From assembly GCA_003649205.1 (NCBI GenBank), contig QMRC01000002.1:259482-323481 (forward strand): DNA of 64,000 nucleotides, in the 5' to 3' direction. Position numbers and translations under genes: made by a program. Source of the DNA: Thermoprotei archaeon. Its GTDB lineage: Archaea > Thermoproteota > Thermoprotei > Thermoproteales > B15-G16. Below, in pieces: positions 24,053 through 31,922 of this stretch (its first letter is position 1; each line of letters starts with the position of its first letter). The notes beneath the pieces were generated by a model. It made no database searches, was not told where the DNA came from, and worked only from the letters and a program-made list of their open reading frames with translations.

Positions 24053-24434
24053 GTACCTGATAGGTAGTGATGTAGGTAAGGTGATTGCTAAGATCATAGA
24101 GAATCCACAGGTGATCATCATCGTACCACTGACTCAGCTAGCTGAGCTACACTACGTAGTACTGAGGACTCTTGGTGAAGATGTTGCTAGTGAATTCACA
24201 AGTACAGTACTTAGCGAGACAGTAGTCGATGTTGGTGATCCCCAGACATACCTACTAGCTGCTGAGCTAAAGGCTAGGTACTTCCATAACCTAAGCCTAT
24301 CAGAGTGCATCCTAGTTGCTACTGCTAGGAAGTTCTCTGCCTCACTAGTACTACGTAGTGAAGTTATTAATCAGGTAAAGGAGATGGGTAGTGAACTAGG
24401 TATTGAAGTGCTTGGTGTTGAGGACATTAAGTGA
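24015..24434 (+). CDS. PIN-domain ribonuclease (VapC-like toxin)
   Basis: 139 residues from TTG 24015, preceded by GAGGAGGTG. RKYVLDTVLWVEYLIG gives the first PIN aspartate and TQLAELHYV the second acidic residue. The third site is LSLSECILVATA, with Glu where most PIN proteins have Asp, and the fourth acidic residue may be in LRSEV. Probably an RNA-cleaving toxin; altered acidic sites make activity less certain. The stop codon lies inside the C box of the sRNA that follows. Confidence 0.78.
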   Translation: MRKYVLDTVLWVEYLIGSDVGKVIAKIIENPQVIIIVPLTQLAELHYVVLRTLGEDVASEFTSTVLSETVVDVGDPQTYLLAAELKARYFHNLSLSECILVATARKFSASLVLRSEVINQVKEMGSELGIEVLGVEDIK

Positions 24435-24481
24435 TGAGACCTCCTCTCACTGAGAGGTGAGGAGAGGGTAAGGTGCTGATC
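24429..24481 (+). ncRNA. Box C/D sRNA overlapping the PIN gene stop
   Basis: C GTGATGA (24431-24437, containing the TGA stop of the PIN gene), guide GACCTCCTCTCA, D' CTGA (24450-24453), C' GTGAGGA (24457-24463), guide GAGGGTAAGGTG, D CTGA (24476-24479). The first guide pairs with TGAGAGGAGGT, a conserved archaeal 16S stretch (helix 34 region) as I recall it. The D box lies in the palindrome CTGATCAG shared with the opposite sRNA. Confidence 0.92.
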
Positions 24482-24532
24482 AGCAGCGCAGTGGGTTCTT
24501 CACCTATCTGCCGCTGCTCCCCTCATCACGTG
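24478..24532 (-). ncRNA. Box C/D sRNA, convergent with its neighbour
   Basis: Minus strand: C GTGATGA (24523-24529), guide GGGGAGCAGCGG, D' CAGA (one mismatch), C' GTGAAGA, guide ACCCACTGCGCTG, D CTGA (24480-24483). Its D box is the other half of CTGATCAG at 24476-24483, so the two RNAs overlap at their 3' ends. Confidence 0.85.
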
Positions 24533-24539
24533 ATTTAGT

Positions 24540-24665
24540 CTAGATCTCAGTTCTCTTGACGAATCCACATGCACCACATAGCAGCCAGTACGTTCCTCTG
24601 TACTTGACTAAACTCAGCTTAGCACCACACCTAGGACATTTCCTCTCCTCAACCACAGTAATCAC
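24540..24665 (-). CDS. 41-residue zinc-ribbon protein
   Basis: Read on the minus strand from GTG 24665 to TAG: CPRCG at about residues 10-14 and CGACG at about 30-34 form a two-knuckle zinc ribbon with an aromatic middle (YRGTYWLL). Too short for usual gene finding. Similar tiny ribbons occur widely in archaea, some tied to ribosomes or RNA polymerase; role unknown. Confidence 0.6.
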   Translation of the reverse strand: MITVVEERKCPRCGAKLSLVKYRGTYWLLCGACGFVKRTEI

Positions 24666-24750
24666 CTCGTGATGTTGCTCTAGAGGAGTTAAGTATATTT
24701 CCTCAAACCCACTACGTACTAAGACGGTGATGAGCTGGGTTCAAGACAGA

Positions 24751-25566
24751 TTAGTGAAGAACACGCCCTTCTCTGATCCCGTACCAAGCCCACTCATCAA
24801 TTATCTCAAACCCAACACTCCTATACGCCCTGATAGCTCTCTCATTACCCTTCTCAACCCATAGAGCTACAGTACTCGTGTGCTCTAGAGCTACCTTAAC
24901 CATGACCGACGTAATTCTCTTACCTAACCCACGACCACGGTACTCCGGAGCCACCCAGATGGAGCCTATGAGCCAGATCTCTGGTTCAGCTACGTAGGCA
25001 GTACCAACACCAACAACTCTATCGTCGACAACGATTCCGTACGTGTACCTACTCTTCTTGAGGAGAGGTGCTCTAGACCTAATGAACTCATCACCAGGGT
25101 GCCTGGAGATTAGTTCATCAATTTCCTCTGGACGTAGCTTCCTGTACTCAACATCGAGGATTAGCTTCTCTCTACCTTTCTCAAGCTTCATGATGTAGAA
25201 TGGAGTTACTGACTCTACAGCTACATTTGACTGTATTACGTCTCTGAGGTAGTATGGTGCAGACAGCAGTATCTCGTGTTCACGGTATTTGGAGCAGAGC
25301 CACTTAACTAGTTCAGGAACTACGTCTATGTTATCAGTGTAGAGGATAGCAGCTATGCGTGTTCTAGCTCCTGACTTTAGGAGACCAAGGTATGCTAGTG
25401 CATACCCAATCACTCCATCATCCATTATGCATGCTATGACATCTGTTACATCTGGCTCATTCCTTATGTCGTGTATTGTGAATGCGTGGAGTACTGGATC
25501 TCTAAGTGCGTAGTTAAGTACTGCGGTGAAGGAATTTGGTTTGAGTATTACCTTCAGCTGAATCAC
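24751..25566 (-). CDS. GNAT acetyltransferase with two GNAT-like halves
   Basis: 271 residues. The C-terminal half carries SIWVAPEYRGRGLGKRI (about residues 205-221) and ERAIRAYRSVGF, a functional acetyl-CoA site. The N-terminal half (VTDVIACIMDDGVIGYALAYLG) looks like a degenerate GNAT domain. Substrate unknown. No operon partner. Confidence 0.82.
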   Translation of the reverse strand: MIQLKVILKPNSFTAVLNYALRDPVLHAFTIHDIRNEPDVTDVIACIMDDGVIGYALAYLGLLKSGARTRIAAILYTDNIDVVPELVKWLCSKYREHEILLSAPYYLRDVIQSNVAVESVTPFYIMKLEKGREKLILDVEYRKLRPEEIDELISRHPGDEFIRSRAPLLKKSRYTYGIVVDDRVVGVGTAYVAEPEIWLIGSIWVAPEYRGRGLGKRITSVMVKVALEHTSTVALWVEKGNERAIRAYRSVGFEIIDEWAWYGIREGRVLH

Positions 25567-25677
25567 CTCAAATCGAGTTGCTTAGTTGGGGTTATTTCTC
25601 AGTGGTCTTGAGATATCCTTGAGCTCGGTGTGTTGGATGGGAGATACCTCATAAACTACCTGTACTACGTTAGTTGG

Positions 25678-25732
25678 TGAGTGATGAGCATTACGGGCTC
25701 TGAGTGGTGACGACTCGGTTCTCGGCTGACTT
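25678..25732 (+). ncRNA. Box C/D sRNA
   Basis: C GTGATGA (25681-25687), guide GCATTACGGGCT, D' CTGA (25700-25703), C' GTGACGA (25707-25713), guide CTCGGTTCTCGG, D CTGA (25726-25729). Both guides 12 nt. TATA-like CATAAACTA at about 25649-25657 fits. Its 3' end meets the 3' end of the opposite-strand membrane protein gene. Confidence 0.92.
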
Positions 25733-25950
25733 TAGGTCTTTCTCAGTTCCTTTTCCATAGCTTTTCTCACGACCTCAGATTCGAGGTATATGAACGCTAC
25801 TGCACCGAAGATACAGGCTAGTACTCCAGCTAGTTTCGTTACTGGTTCCAGCTCTATGTACATGCTCATGACGATAGCACCAACACAACCAAGCACTGCG
25901 TATAGTAGTGATCTGATGAGACTGAGACTCGGAGTAGCTGCCATACACAT
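25732..25950 (-). CDS. Small two-helix membrane protein
   Basis: 72 residues: two hydrophobic helices (LLYAVLGCVGAIVMSMYI, LAGVLACIFGAVAFIYL) and a charged C-terminus (EVVRKAMEKELRK). No family recognised. The reading frame is clean and stands between sRNA genes; a convincing ribosome binding site is not seen. Confidence 0.5.
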   Translation of the reverse strand: MCMAATPSLSLIRSLLYAVLGCVGAIVMSMYIELEPVTKLAGVLACIFGAVAFIYLESEVVRKAMEKELRKT

Positions 25951-26001
25951 CCCTCATCTCTGCTTTCCTTCTTTCTGGTTATCTCTGTTAGCAAATGTTC
26001 T

Positions 26002-26057
26002 TCATCAGTCGATTCCGAGGTCATCATGTATCAGCCGAGTGAGGCTTCATCACTCTC
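26002..26057 (-). ncRNA. Box C/D sRNA
   Basis: Minus strand: C GTGATGA (26047-26053), guide AGCCTCACTCGG, D' CTGA (26031-26034), C' ATGATGA (26021-26027), guide CCTCGGAATCGA, D CTGA (26005-26008). All four boxes are exact. Confidence 0.93.
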
Positions 26058-26101
26058 TACGGAGTACTACTTATCTAGTGATTAATGTCGTTACGTCTTT
26101 G

Positions 26102-26156
26102 TCTGTGATGAGGGAGTATTGAGCTGATTGTTGATGAGGGTGCGAGTTGCTGATCA
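26102..26156 (+). ncRNA. Box C/D sRNA
   Basis: C GTGATGA (26105-26111), guide GGGAGTATTGAG, D' CTGA (26124-26127), C' TTGATGA (26131-26137), guide GGGTGCGAGTTG, D CTGA (26150-26153). D is the left half of CTGATCAG at 26150-26157. Confidence 0.92.
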
Positions 26157-26206
26157 GTGAAGCGAGGCTCGGACACCAATTACCCCTGACGTGCACTCAT
26201 CACCTC
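26151..26206 (-). ncRNA. Box C/D sRNA candidate with degenerate inner boxes
   Basis: Minus strand: C GGTGATGA (26197-26204) and D CTGA (26154-26157) are exact and 39 nt apart, the normal spacing, but D' and C' (GGTGTCC at most) are weak. The D box uses the right half of CTGATCAG, as in the 24.5-kb pair. Confidence 0.5.
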
Positions 26207-26261
26207 AGTTGGGCTAATCCACGATCATTGAGTCACTAAACCCTCGGGATTCATCACCGGT
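26202..26261 (-). ncRNA. Box C/D sRNA
   Basis: Minus strand: C GGTGATGA (26251-26258), guide ATCCCGAGGGTTT, imperfect D' GTGA, C' ATGATCG, guide TGGATTAGCCCAA, D CTGA (26205-26208). A minus-strand TATA element within ACTTATACCTAAC at about 26275-26287 gives a start near 26260. The next sRNA candidate begins at once, so the two may share one transcript. Confidence 0.78.
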
Positions 26262-26323
26262 TACCGTGGTTAGAGACTTATACCTAACTACCGTAGTGTA
26301 GAGGTGAGGGAGAAGACCTTTTT

Positions 26324-26378
26324 CTCATGATGAGTTTGGGCGAAGCTGATTAGTGACGAAGCGTGCCGATACTGATCA
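26324..26378 (+). ncRNA. Box C/D sRNA
   Basis: C ATGATGA (26327-26333), guide GTTTGGGCGAAG, D' CTGA (26346-26349), C' GTGACGA (26353-26359), guide AGCGTGCCGATA, D CTGA (26372-26375). Both guides 12 nt. Confidence 0.92.
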
Positions 26379-26440
26379 CCAGTACTCATGTATTACCCCG
26401 GTAATTCTCATCTCTTACCTCGGGTAATCTACTTGACAAC

Positions 26441-26450
26441 CCTATATTAA
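26441..26450 (+). promoter_or_regulatory. TATA box of small zinc-ribbon gene, flanked by ATTACC/GGTAAT elements
   Basis: CCTATATTAA stands 30 bases before the TTG start at 26480. ATTACC at 26392-26397 and GGTAAT at 26400-26405, 26423-26428 and 26463-26468 surround it and could be operator half-sites. Confidence 0.45.
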
Positions 26451-26479
26451 CTATGAGACTTCGGTAATTGGGGTTTCAC

Positions 26480-26614
26480 TTGAGTATATGCAGGTATAGG
26501 ACTCGTAAGTTGTGGTGCTGTTTGGAGTGTGGTTTTAAGTGGTTTAGTGATGGTGATTTCGATAAGTGCCCTAGATGTGGTGCTAGGTGTATTGCTCTGT
26601 TATCCTCTCTGTAG
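26480..26614 (+). CDS. 44-residue zinc-ribbon protein
   Basis: TTG start, leaderless geometry from the TATA box. Two knuckles, CCLEC near residues 14-18 and CPRCG near 32-36, with an aromatic GFKWFSDGDF between. T/G-rich third positions show real codon structure. Function unknown; another small ribbon lies at 24540. Confidence 0.6.
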   Translation: MSICRYRTRKLWCCLECGFKWFSDGDFDKCPRCGARCIALLSSL

Positions 26615-26748
26615 GTTACTTGTCAGCGGTACTCTTTCTCTTCATCGGTTTTCCTCACGAGGGGCGAAATTCGTCATCCGCTTTCGGTACTTGTTGAGGG
26701 TATAGATATTTCTTCCCCACTTCTTGAATGTGTATCTGGTGATTTCAC

Positions 26749-27708
26749 ATGACTACTATCCTCGTTACCGGTGGTGCAGGTTTCATCGGTAGTCACTTAG
26801 TTGATAAGTTGCTGGAGATGGGGTTTAGAGTTAGAGTAGTTGATAATTTGAGTAGTGGGTCTCTAGACAATATCAAGCACAATATTGGTAATCCAAATTT
26901 CGAGTTTATTCATGGAGACCTTAAGGATTTTAATACATGTCTAAAGGCTGTACAGGATGCTGATGTTGTATATCACCTAGCTGCTAATCCAGAAGTTAGA
27001 GTAAGTGTTACGGAACCTGAAGTTCATTTCAGAGAAAATGTTATTGCTACATTCAATCTTCTTGAAGCTTGTAGGAAAGTTGGATGTGTTAGGAAGTTCA
27101 TTTTTGCTAGCTCTAGTACGGTCTATGGTGATGCAACAATATTTCCAACACCTGAAGGTCATGTGCTGAAGCCAATAAGTGTCTACGGTGCATCTAAAGC
27201 TGCGTGTGAGGCATTGATATGCTCGTACGCGCATCTCTACGGCTTTAGAGCTGCATCCATAAGATATGCCAACATAGTGGGTCCAAGATTAAGACATGGA
27301 GTTGTGTACGACTTCCTAATGAAGTTGAGGAGAAATCCCAATGTTTTAGAGGTTTTAGGTGATGGTACGCAGAGAAAGAGCTACCTATACATCACAGATG
27401 CCGTTGATGCTACTGTGCTTATAGCTGAGAGATTAGCTACAACCTTTGACACGTACAATGTAGGTAATGATGACTGGATCACTGTACGTGAAATAGCTGA
27501 AATAGTGTGCTCAGTCTTAGGTTTAAAACCCAAGATCGTGTTCACAGGTGGAACACCAGATGGACGTGGTTGGCCTGGTGATGTCAAGTTCATGCTATTA
27601 GACACAAGAAAGCTCAAGGAACTAGGTTGGAGACCTAAATACAGCAGTAAAGAAGCAATTAGGCTGACCGCAGAAGCTCTTGCACATGAGCTACATCTAA
27701 AACCCTAA
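26749..27708 (+). CDS. galE: UDP-glucose 4-epimerase-like NAD-dependent epimerase
   Basis: 319 residues, extended short-chain dehydrogenase. GGAGFIGSHLVDKLL at about 7-21 binds NAD, and SSSTVYGD with VYGASKAACEAL supplies the catalytic Ser and YxxxK. Neighbouring GalK- and GalT-like genes support galactose metabolism, though relatives also act on UDP-GlcNAc or UDP-GlcA. Starts at ATG 26749. Confidence 0.88.
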   Translation: MTTILVTGGAGFIGSHLVDKLLEMGFRVRVVDNLSSGSLDNIKHNIGNPNFEFIHGDLKDFNTCLKAVQDADVVYHLAANPEVRVSVTEPEVHFRENVIATFNLLEACRKVGCVRKFIFASSSTVYGDATIFPTPEGHVLKPISVYGASKAACEALICSYAHLYGFRAASIRYANIVGPRLRHGVVYDFLMKLRRNPNVLEVLGDGTQRKSYLYITDAVDATVLIAERLATTFDTYNVGNDDWITVREIAEIVCSVLGLKPKIVFTGGTPDGRGWPGDVKFMLLDTRKLKELGWRPKYSSKEAIRLTAEALAHELHLKP

Positions 27709-27760
27709 TTACCTAGTTAGAGGTGAAGTCTTCTCAAATACTTAGGGGGTGAGTTAGTGA

Positions 27761-28099
27761 ATGCAGGAAATAGAGATTAAGCCTAAAGGGAGATGGGAAG
27801 TTGTGTTTCAAGAAGCAGATAAGTGGCAATGTGGTATCTACGTTCCTGAGTTTACGTCTATGGAGGAGATTACTTGGTTGGAGAAACATGATGCTCCAGA
27901 GCTATTCTACCTAGTAAGAGGTTCAGTGGTATTAGTTATAAGTCCTGATGGAAAGGAGATAAGAGAAGTACCTATGCGAGAAGGTGTAATCTACATAGTA
28001 GATGAGTGGCACAATGCGTATAGACCGAGAGGTGTAGAGGGTACTGTGCTTGTGATAGAGAGGGTAGGTATCTCAACTCAATACCTAAAACTGAAGTAG
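27761..28099 (+). CDS. Cupin-domain protein
   Basis: 112 residues, single cupin barrel. ELFYLVRGSVVLVISPDG and VIYIVDEWHNAYRPRG cover motifs 1 and 2; the motif has one clear His (WHNAYRP) and a Glu, so metal binding is plausible but incomplete. Could be a sugar-binding regulator or isomerase. ATG at 27761; GGGGGTGAG is 10 or so bases upstream. Confidence 0.75.
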   Translation: MQEIEIKPKGRWEVVFQEADKWQCGIYVPEFTSMEEITWLEKHDAPELFYLVRGSVVLVISPDGKEIREVPMREGVIYIVDEWHNAYRPRGVEGTVLVIERVGISTQYLKLK

Positions 28100-28100
28100 T

Positions 28101-29369
28101 TCATAGATCTCTTCTCAATCCAACATCAATATTCACTACCCAACCCCTCTTAGCACCTGCCTCGATACCTGCCTTCAGTACCCGCTCTGCAATGTCCTTA
28201 CTTGGTGCGAGAGCTATTAGTGAGCCTCCTAATCCTGCACCTGAGATCTTTACTCCTAGAGCACCAGCACTTAGTGCAGCATCTCGAATTCTCTCGAGTT
28301 CAGGTAAGCTTAAGTCGTAGAGGTCTCTAAGTAAGGCGTGTTGCTGATTCATTATAACACCAATTAGGTGAAGTATGGGATCACTGGATCTAAGCGCCTT
28401 CTCTACATCTCGTCTCCACTCATCACCCAATATCGAGGTTATGTAGTCCAGATCTGGTACCTCACCTCTCATAATCTTAAGCGCTAACTCGGTAGATCTG
28501 TGCTCTCTAATCGTGAAGAGTATCCTAGCTCTAGGTTTTTCAGGTAATCTCTCGAGGAATGGTCTTATTTCCTCCTCACTAATTTCCTCCCACTTAGGCT
28601 CGTAGTATTTCCTACCAAGTTTTCTCCTAAGTGATTCAGGTAGATCTGACATCCCTAGAAGGAGTTCTAAACCCCGATCTATGTCAGCTTGCCTCCTTGG
28701 ATGTATCTCAGCTGTACTATGCTTGATACCTGAGTCAAGCACTACAAAGATACCTCTTCTAAAGGGTATCTCCTCAACTCTATATGGTGGCCTTGTCTCT
28801 ATCTTAATTACTCCACCAAATGCAGATCCATACTGATCTAACCTACCACAGGGTATGCTCATTATGTCATGCTCAGCATGGTAAGCTAGCTCCGCAATCT
28901 GTTTCCTATCTAAACCAAGTTCAAATACCTCATTCACTGCACCAAGAAATGAAACCGTAAAAGCAGCACTACTACCAAGTCCACCACCAATAGGCACCTC
29001 ACTTAGTATAGCTGCATCGAATCCAGAAATTTTATAACCCTGCTCCCGTAACGCTATGATAGCTGCTCTGATATAATTACCAAACCATCTACCCTCCTTG
29101 AGCGCTAGATTCTCAACATTAAACTCATCTATGTACTCAATACCTTCATCCTTTAAATTAAACGATACAACTCTACAAACACTATCTTCCCTACGATGAA
29201 TAGCGCAGTAAGATCGTAAATTAACACCTATTGAGACAACAGGTAAACCTTTGTAGTCTTGATGTGTATTTAGAAAGTCAAGTCTTCCCGGCGATGAGAC
29301 TACAACCTGGGGATTGTAACCAAACTCCTCTCTAAATCTCCTTAACATTTCAACTAGCATACTAAACAC
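28101..29369 (-). CDS. galK: GHMP kinase, probable galactokinase
   Basis: 422 residues. The ATP loop GGGLGSSAAFTVSFLGAVN (about residues 122-140) and C-terminal KISGAGLGGSLIAL are typical GHMP motifs. The substrate motif is PGRLDFLNTHQDY where galactokinases have GRVNLIGEHTDY, so substrate choice may differ. GalT precedes it with a 34-base gap on the same strand, favouring galactose or a related sugar. Confidence 0.78.
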   Translation of the reverse strand: MFSMLVEMLRRFREEFGYNPQVVVSSPGRLDFLNTHQDYKGLPVVSIGVNLRSYCAIHRREDSVCRVVSFNLKDEGIEYIDEFNVENLALKEGRWFGNYIRAAIIALREQGYKISGFDAAILSEVPIGGGLGSSAAFTVSFLGAVNEVFELGLDRKQIAELAYHAEHDIMSIPCGRLDQYGSAFGGVIKIETRPPYRVEEIPFRRGIFVVLDSGIKHSTAEIHPRRQADIDRGLELLLGMSDLPESLRRKLGRKYYEPKWEEISEEEIRPFLERLPEKPRARILFTIREHRSTELALKIMRGEVPDLDYITSILGDEWRRDVEKALRSSDPILHLIGVIMNQQHALLRDLYDLSLPELERIRDAALSAGALGVKISGAGLGGSLIALAPSKDIAERVLKAGIEAGAKRGWVVNIDVGLRRDL

Positions 29370-29403
29370 CCAATACCTCTACACTAGGTTTTGAAAATTA
29401 CAA

Positions 29404-30438
29404 TTAACCGATGGCGACTACTTGACCAAGGTACTGATTCAACTTCTTAAGAGCTCTATAACAAGCTTCTCTAAGTTCTCTAGCCTTCTGCTCGGGTACT
29501 CCATCGTACGTGAATGTCCAGTAACCCCACTCAATACCTGCTGCATACTTCAATTTATCTCGATCTCTATAAGGCTGATAGAACTCTACGTGCATGTGGT
29601 AGTAGGAGTAGTCCTTACCATCTGTTGGCTTCTGGTGTATCACCATCATGTACGGTAAGTCACGATCAAAGAGTGCGTTGTACATTGCTGTAACAACTCT
29701 CAGAGCATCTGCTAAGTGGAACCTCTCTTCATCACTTAAATCCGGTAGAGCCTGTACATGCCTCTTTGGGTATACATGAACTTCATATGGCCACATAGCG
29801 AAGTATGGTAGGAGGATGATGAAGTGCTTATTCTCGTAAATTAACCTAACTTTCTCACGATATTCAAGGTTAATGATGTCACAGAGCAAGCACCTACCTC
29901 TTCTCCTCATGTAGTTTCTAAACGACTTAAGCTCACAGCGTATCCTCGGTGGTATGAATGGTAGTGCATAGATCTGTGAGTGAGGGTGAGTTAGTGAAAC
30001 ACCGATCTCCTTACCCTTATTCCTAAACTCTGCAACGTACTTCACAGGCTTGAGAGATCCCAACTTTAGGTACTCCTCAGTAAATACGTCAATCACCTTC
30101 TTCGCATGATCAAGAGTTAAATCACAGAGATCACCCTCGTGACTTGGAGTCTCAACAACTACTTCACATACACCAATCGCTCGTCTAGCTCTGAAAAGAC
30201 CAGCGACTCCATGAGTTGGCTGTGGAGCATTCATTGTTAGGGCAGGGAACTTATTTGGTAACACAATGACATCCCATTCACCTAAATTCCTAGTCTCTGG
30301 AGCACCAGGGCAAAATGGACAGGAAAAACCCTTCTCTTCAGGTCTCCAAGGTCTATGACCTCTATGACCAGCAACAATAATCCACTGTCGAAGTAGTGGA
30401 TTCCACCTAACTTCGTGTACTTTGGTATTAGTTGACAT
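29404..30438 (-). CDS. galT: Galactose-1-phosphate uridylyltransferase
   Basis: 344 residues from ATG 30438. Zinc cysteines CPFCPGAPE and CLLCD, the NKFPAL motif, the catalytic THPHSQIYALP (HPH) and MMVIHQKPTDGKDYSYYHMHVEF are present. Moves UMP between UDP-glucose and galactose-1-phosphate. The upstream ATG at 30474 overlaps a TATA-like TTAATTATAT, so I prefer the internal ATG. Confidence 0.9.
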   Translation of the reverse strand: MSTNTKVHEVRWNPLLRQWIIVAGHRGHRPWRPEEKGFSCPFCPGAPETRNLGEWDVIVLPNKFPALTMNAPQPTHGVAGLFRARRAIGVCEVVVETPSHEGDLCDLTLDHAKKVIDVFTEEYLKLGSLKPVKYVAEFRNKGKEIGVSLTHPHSQIYALPFIPPRIRCELKSFRNYMRRRGRCLLCDIINLEYREKVRLIYENKHFIILLPYFAMWPYEVHVYPKRHVQALPDLSDEERFHLADALRVVTAMYNALFDRDLPYMMVIHQKPTDGKDYSYYHMHVEFYQPYRDRDKLKYAAGIEWGYWTFTYDGVPEQKARELREACYRALKKLNQYLGQVVAIG

Positions 30439-30570
30439 AGAATCACCACACTGGAGGTAAAGATAACTACCCATATAATTAACACTAACTCAAAGACCTA
30501 GATAGATAAGCTTGCTTTAACTGAGAAATACTATCACCTATCACGGTTAATTCCTGAGAGGTGAAATCCT

Positions 30571-31920
30571 CTGGAGAGACCTAGAATAGCTGTTATCTTC
30601 ATAGCACCGCCCACTGGGGCTATTGGTGGTCCTCCAGATGTTGAGAAGTGGTTCAGTAACATCAAGAGCAAGGTCAGAGATAGGCTAGTGCAGCTATATC
30701 CTGATACTGAGTTTAGATTCCATGATGTAGAAAAGCCAGAAGACGCGTTGAAGGTCCTTGAGGATGAGGCAGAGGCTACGGGTTTTCTAGTGTTCATACT
30801 GAATTGTATAGCAGGTTTAGCAAGATTCTTCCTTAGAAGTGGTAAACCAGTTATCGCAGTAGCTGAGACATATGGTGGGTCTGGAGAGTACTTGCTCGAC
30901 TACCCTAGGGCTAGGGAAGAAGGTTATCCCGTAGTTGGTATTTCTGCAAGAGACATAGCTAGTGATGTTGTGCTAAGAAAGGTCAGACTTCTAACAACTA
31001 TTCACAAGCTAAGGAATTCTCGCGTTCTCTTTGTAGTGAGTCCTGCTGAGAGGTGGCTAGTTGAACTTGAGTACCCTCTAAGCATCGACCTGTATTCATC
31101 CATTAAGAGTGTTGCAGCTATCACCGGTATAACTCCTATCGTACTCGATGTTCGTGAGTTTAGAGAGAAGTACTATGAGAAAGTTAAGAATGAGGAAGTG
31201 GAGAAAATTGCTGAGAAGTGGATTAGAGAGGCTAAGAGAGTAGATGAGGAAGTTCTCGATGAAGTTAAGAAATCAGCTAAACTCTACATAGCTCTGAGAA
31301 ATGCAGCAAGAGACTACGGAGCAAATGCAGTAGCTATTAACTGTATAGTATTGAGGAACGCTGGTTTCATAGATGCTTGGCCATGTCTAGGGTACATGGA
31401 ATTATGGAATGACGGTATTGCACCGGTATGTGAAGCAGATCCCTACTCAGCAGCACTAATCCTAGCTATCCAGTACCTGACAGGTAGACCAAGCTTCATA
31501 GTTGATGTAGCTATCGATGAGGTAAGTAATGAAGCAGTGTACTACCACTGCTATGCACCTACAAGACCGTATGGCGATGAGAGGAAGGTACCCTATGTAA
31601 TAACAACAGCACATTTAGGAGTAAAGCACGCATCAATATACGTGGAGTTACCTACAGATGAAGTAGTGACAGCAGTCGGCTTCTCACCCGAAGAGAGGCT
31701 GATACTGCTTCACACTGCTAAGGTAACAAAGCTAGAGTACTCACCACATGCTTGCTCTGTAAAACTAATTGCGAAGACAAACACAAGAGCAATAGTTAGG
31801 AATTGGAGATGGAGATCTGGATGGCATAGGGTAATCGTATTTGGTGACTATCGAGAGGAGATTTCTGAACTAGCTACTTTACTCGGATTGAAAGTCCTTG
31901 AGGAAGATAAGGGGTGGTAG
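30571..31920 (+). CDS. L-fucose/arabinose isomerase-like protein, non-standard start
   Basis: About 449 residues if begun at CTG 30571. The frame is open from 30565 and coding sequence (RPRIAVIFIAPP) is evident well before the first standard start, GTG 30688. GAGAGGTG lies 8 bases before the CTG. CLGYMELWNDGIAPVCEADPYS and INCIVL match the FucI/AraA C-terminal domain of uncharacterised sugar isomerase-like proteins. Either a CTG or other rare start is used or the 5' end is miscalled. Pairs with the next gene. Confidence 0.75.
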   Translation: MERPRIAVIFIAPPTGAIGGPPDVEKWFSNIKSKVRDRLVQLYPDTEFRFHDVEKPEDALKVLEDEAEATGFLVFILNCIAGLARFFLRSGKPVIAVAETYGGSGEYLLDYPRAREEGYPVVGISARDIASDVVLRKVRLLTTIHKLRNSRVLFVVSPAERWLVELEYPLSIDLYSSIKSVAAITGITPIVLDVREFREKYYEKVKNEEVEKIAEKWIREAKRVDEEVLDEVKKSAKLYIALRNAARDYGANAVAINCIVLRNAGFIDAWPCLGYMELWNDGIAPVCEADPYSAALILAIQYLTGRPSFIVDVAIDEVSNEAVYYHCYAPTRPYGDERKVPYVITTAHLGVKHASIYVELPTDEVVTAVGFSPEERLILLHTAKVTKLEYSPHACSVKLIAKTNTRAIVRNWRWRSGWHRVIVFGDYREEISELATLLGLKVLEEDKGW

Positions 31921-31922
31921 GT

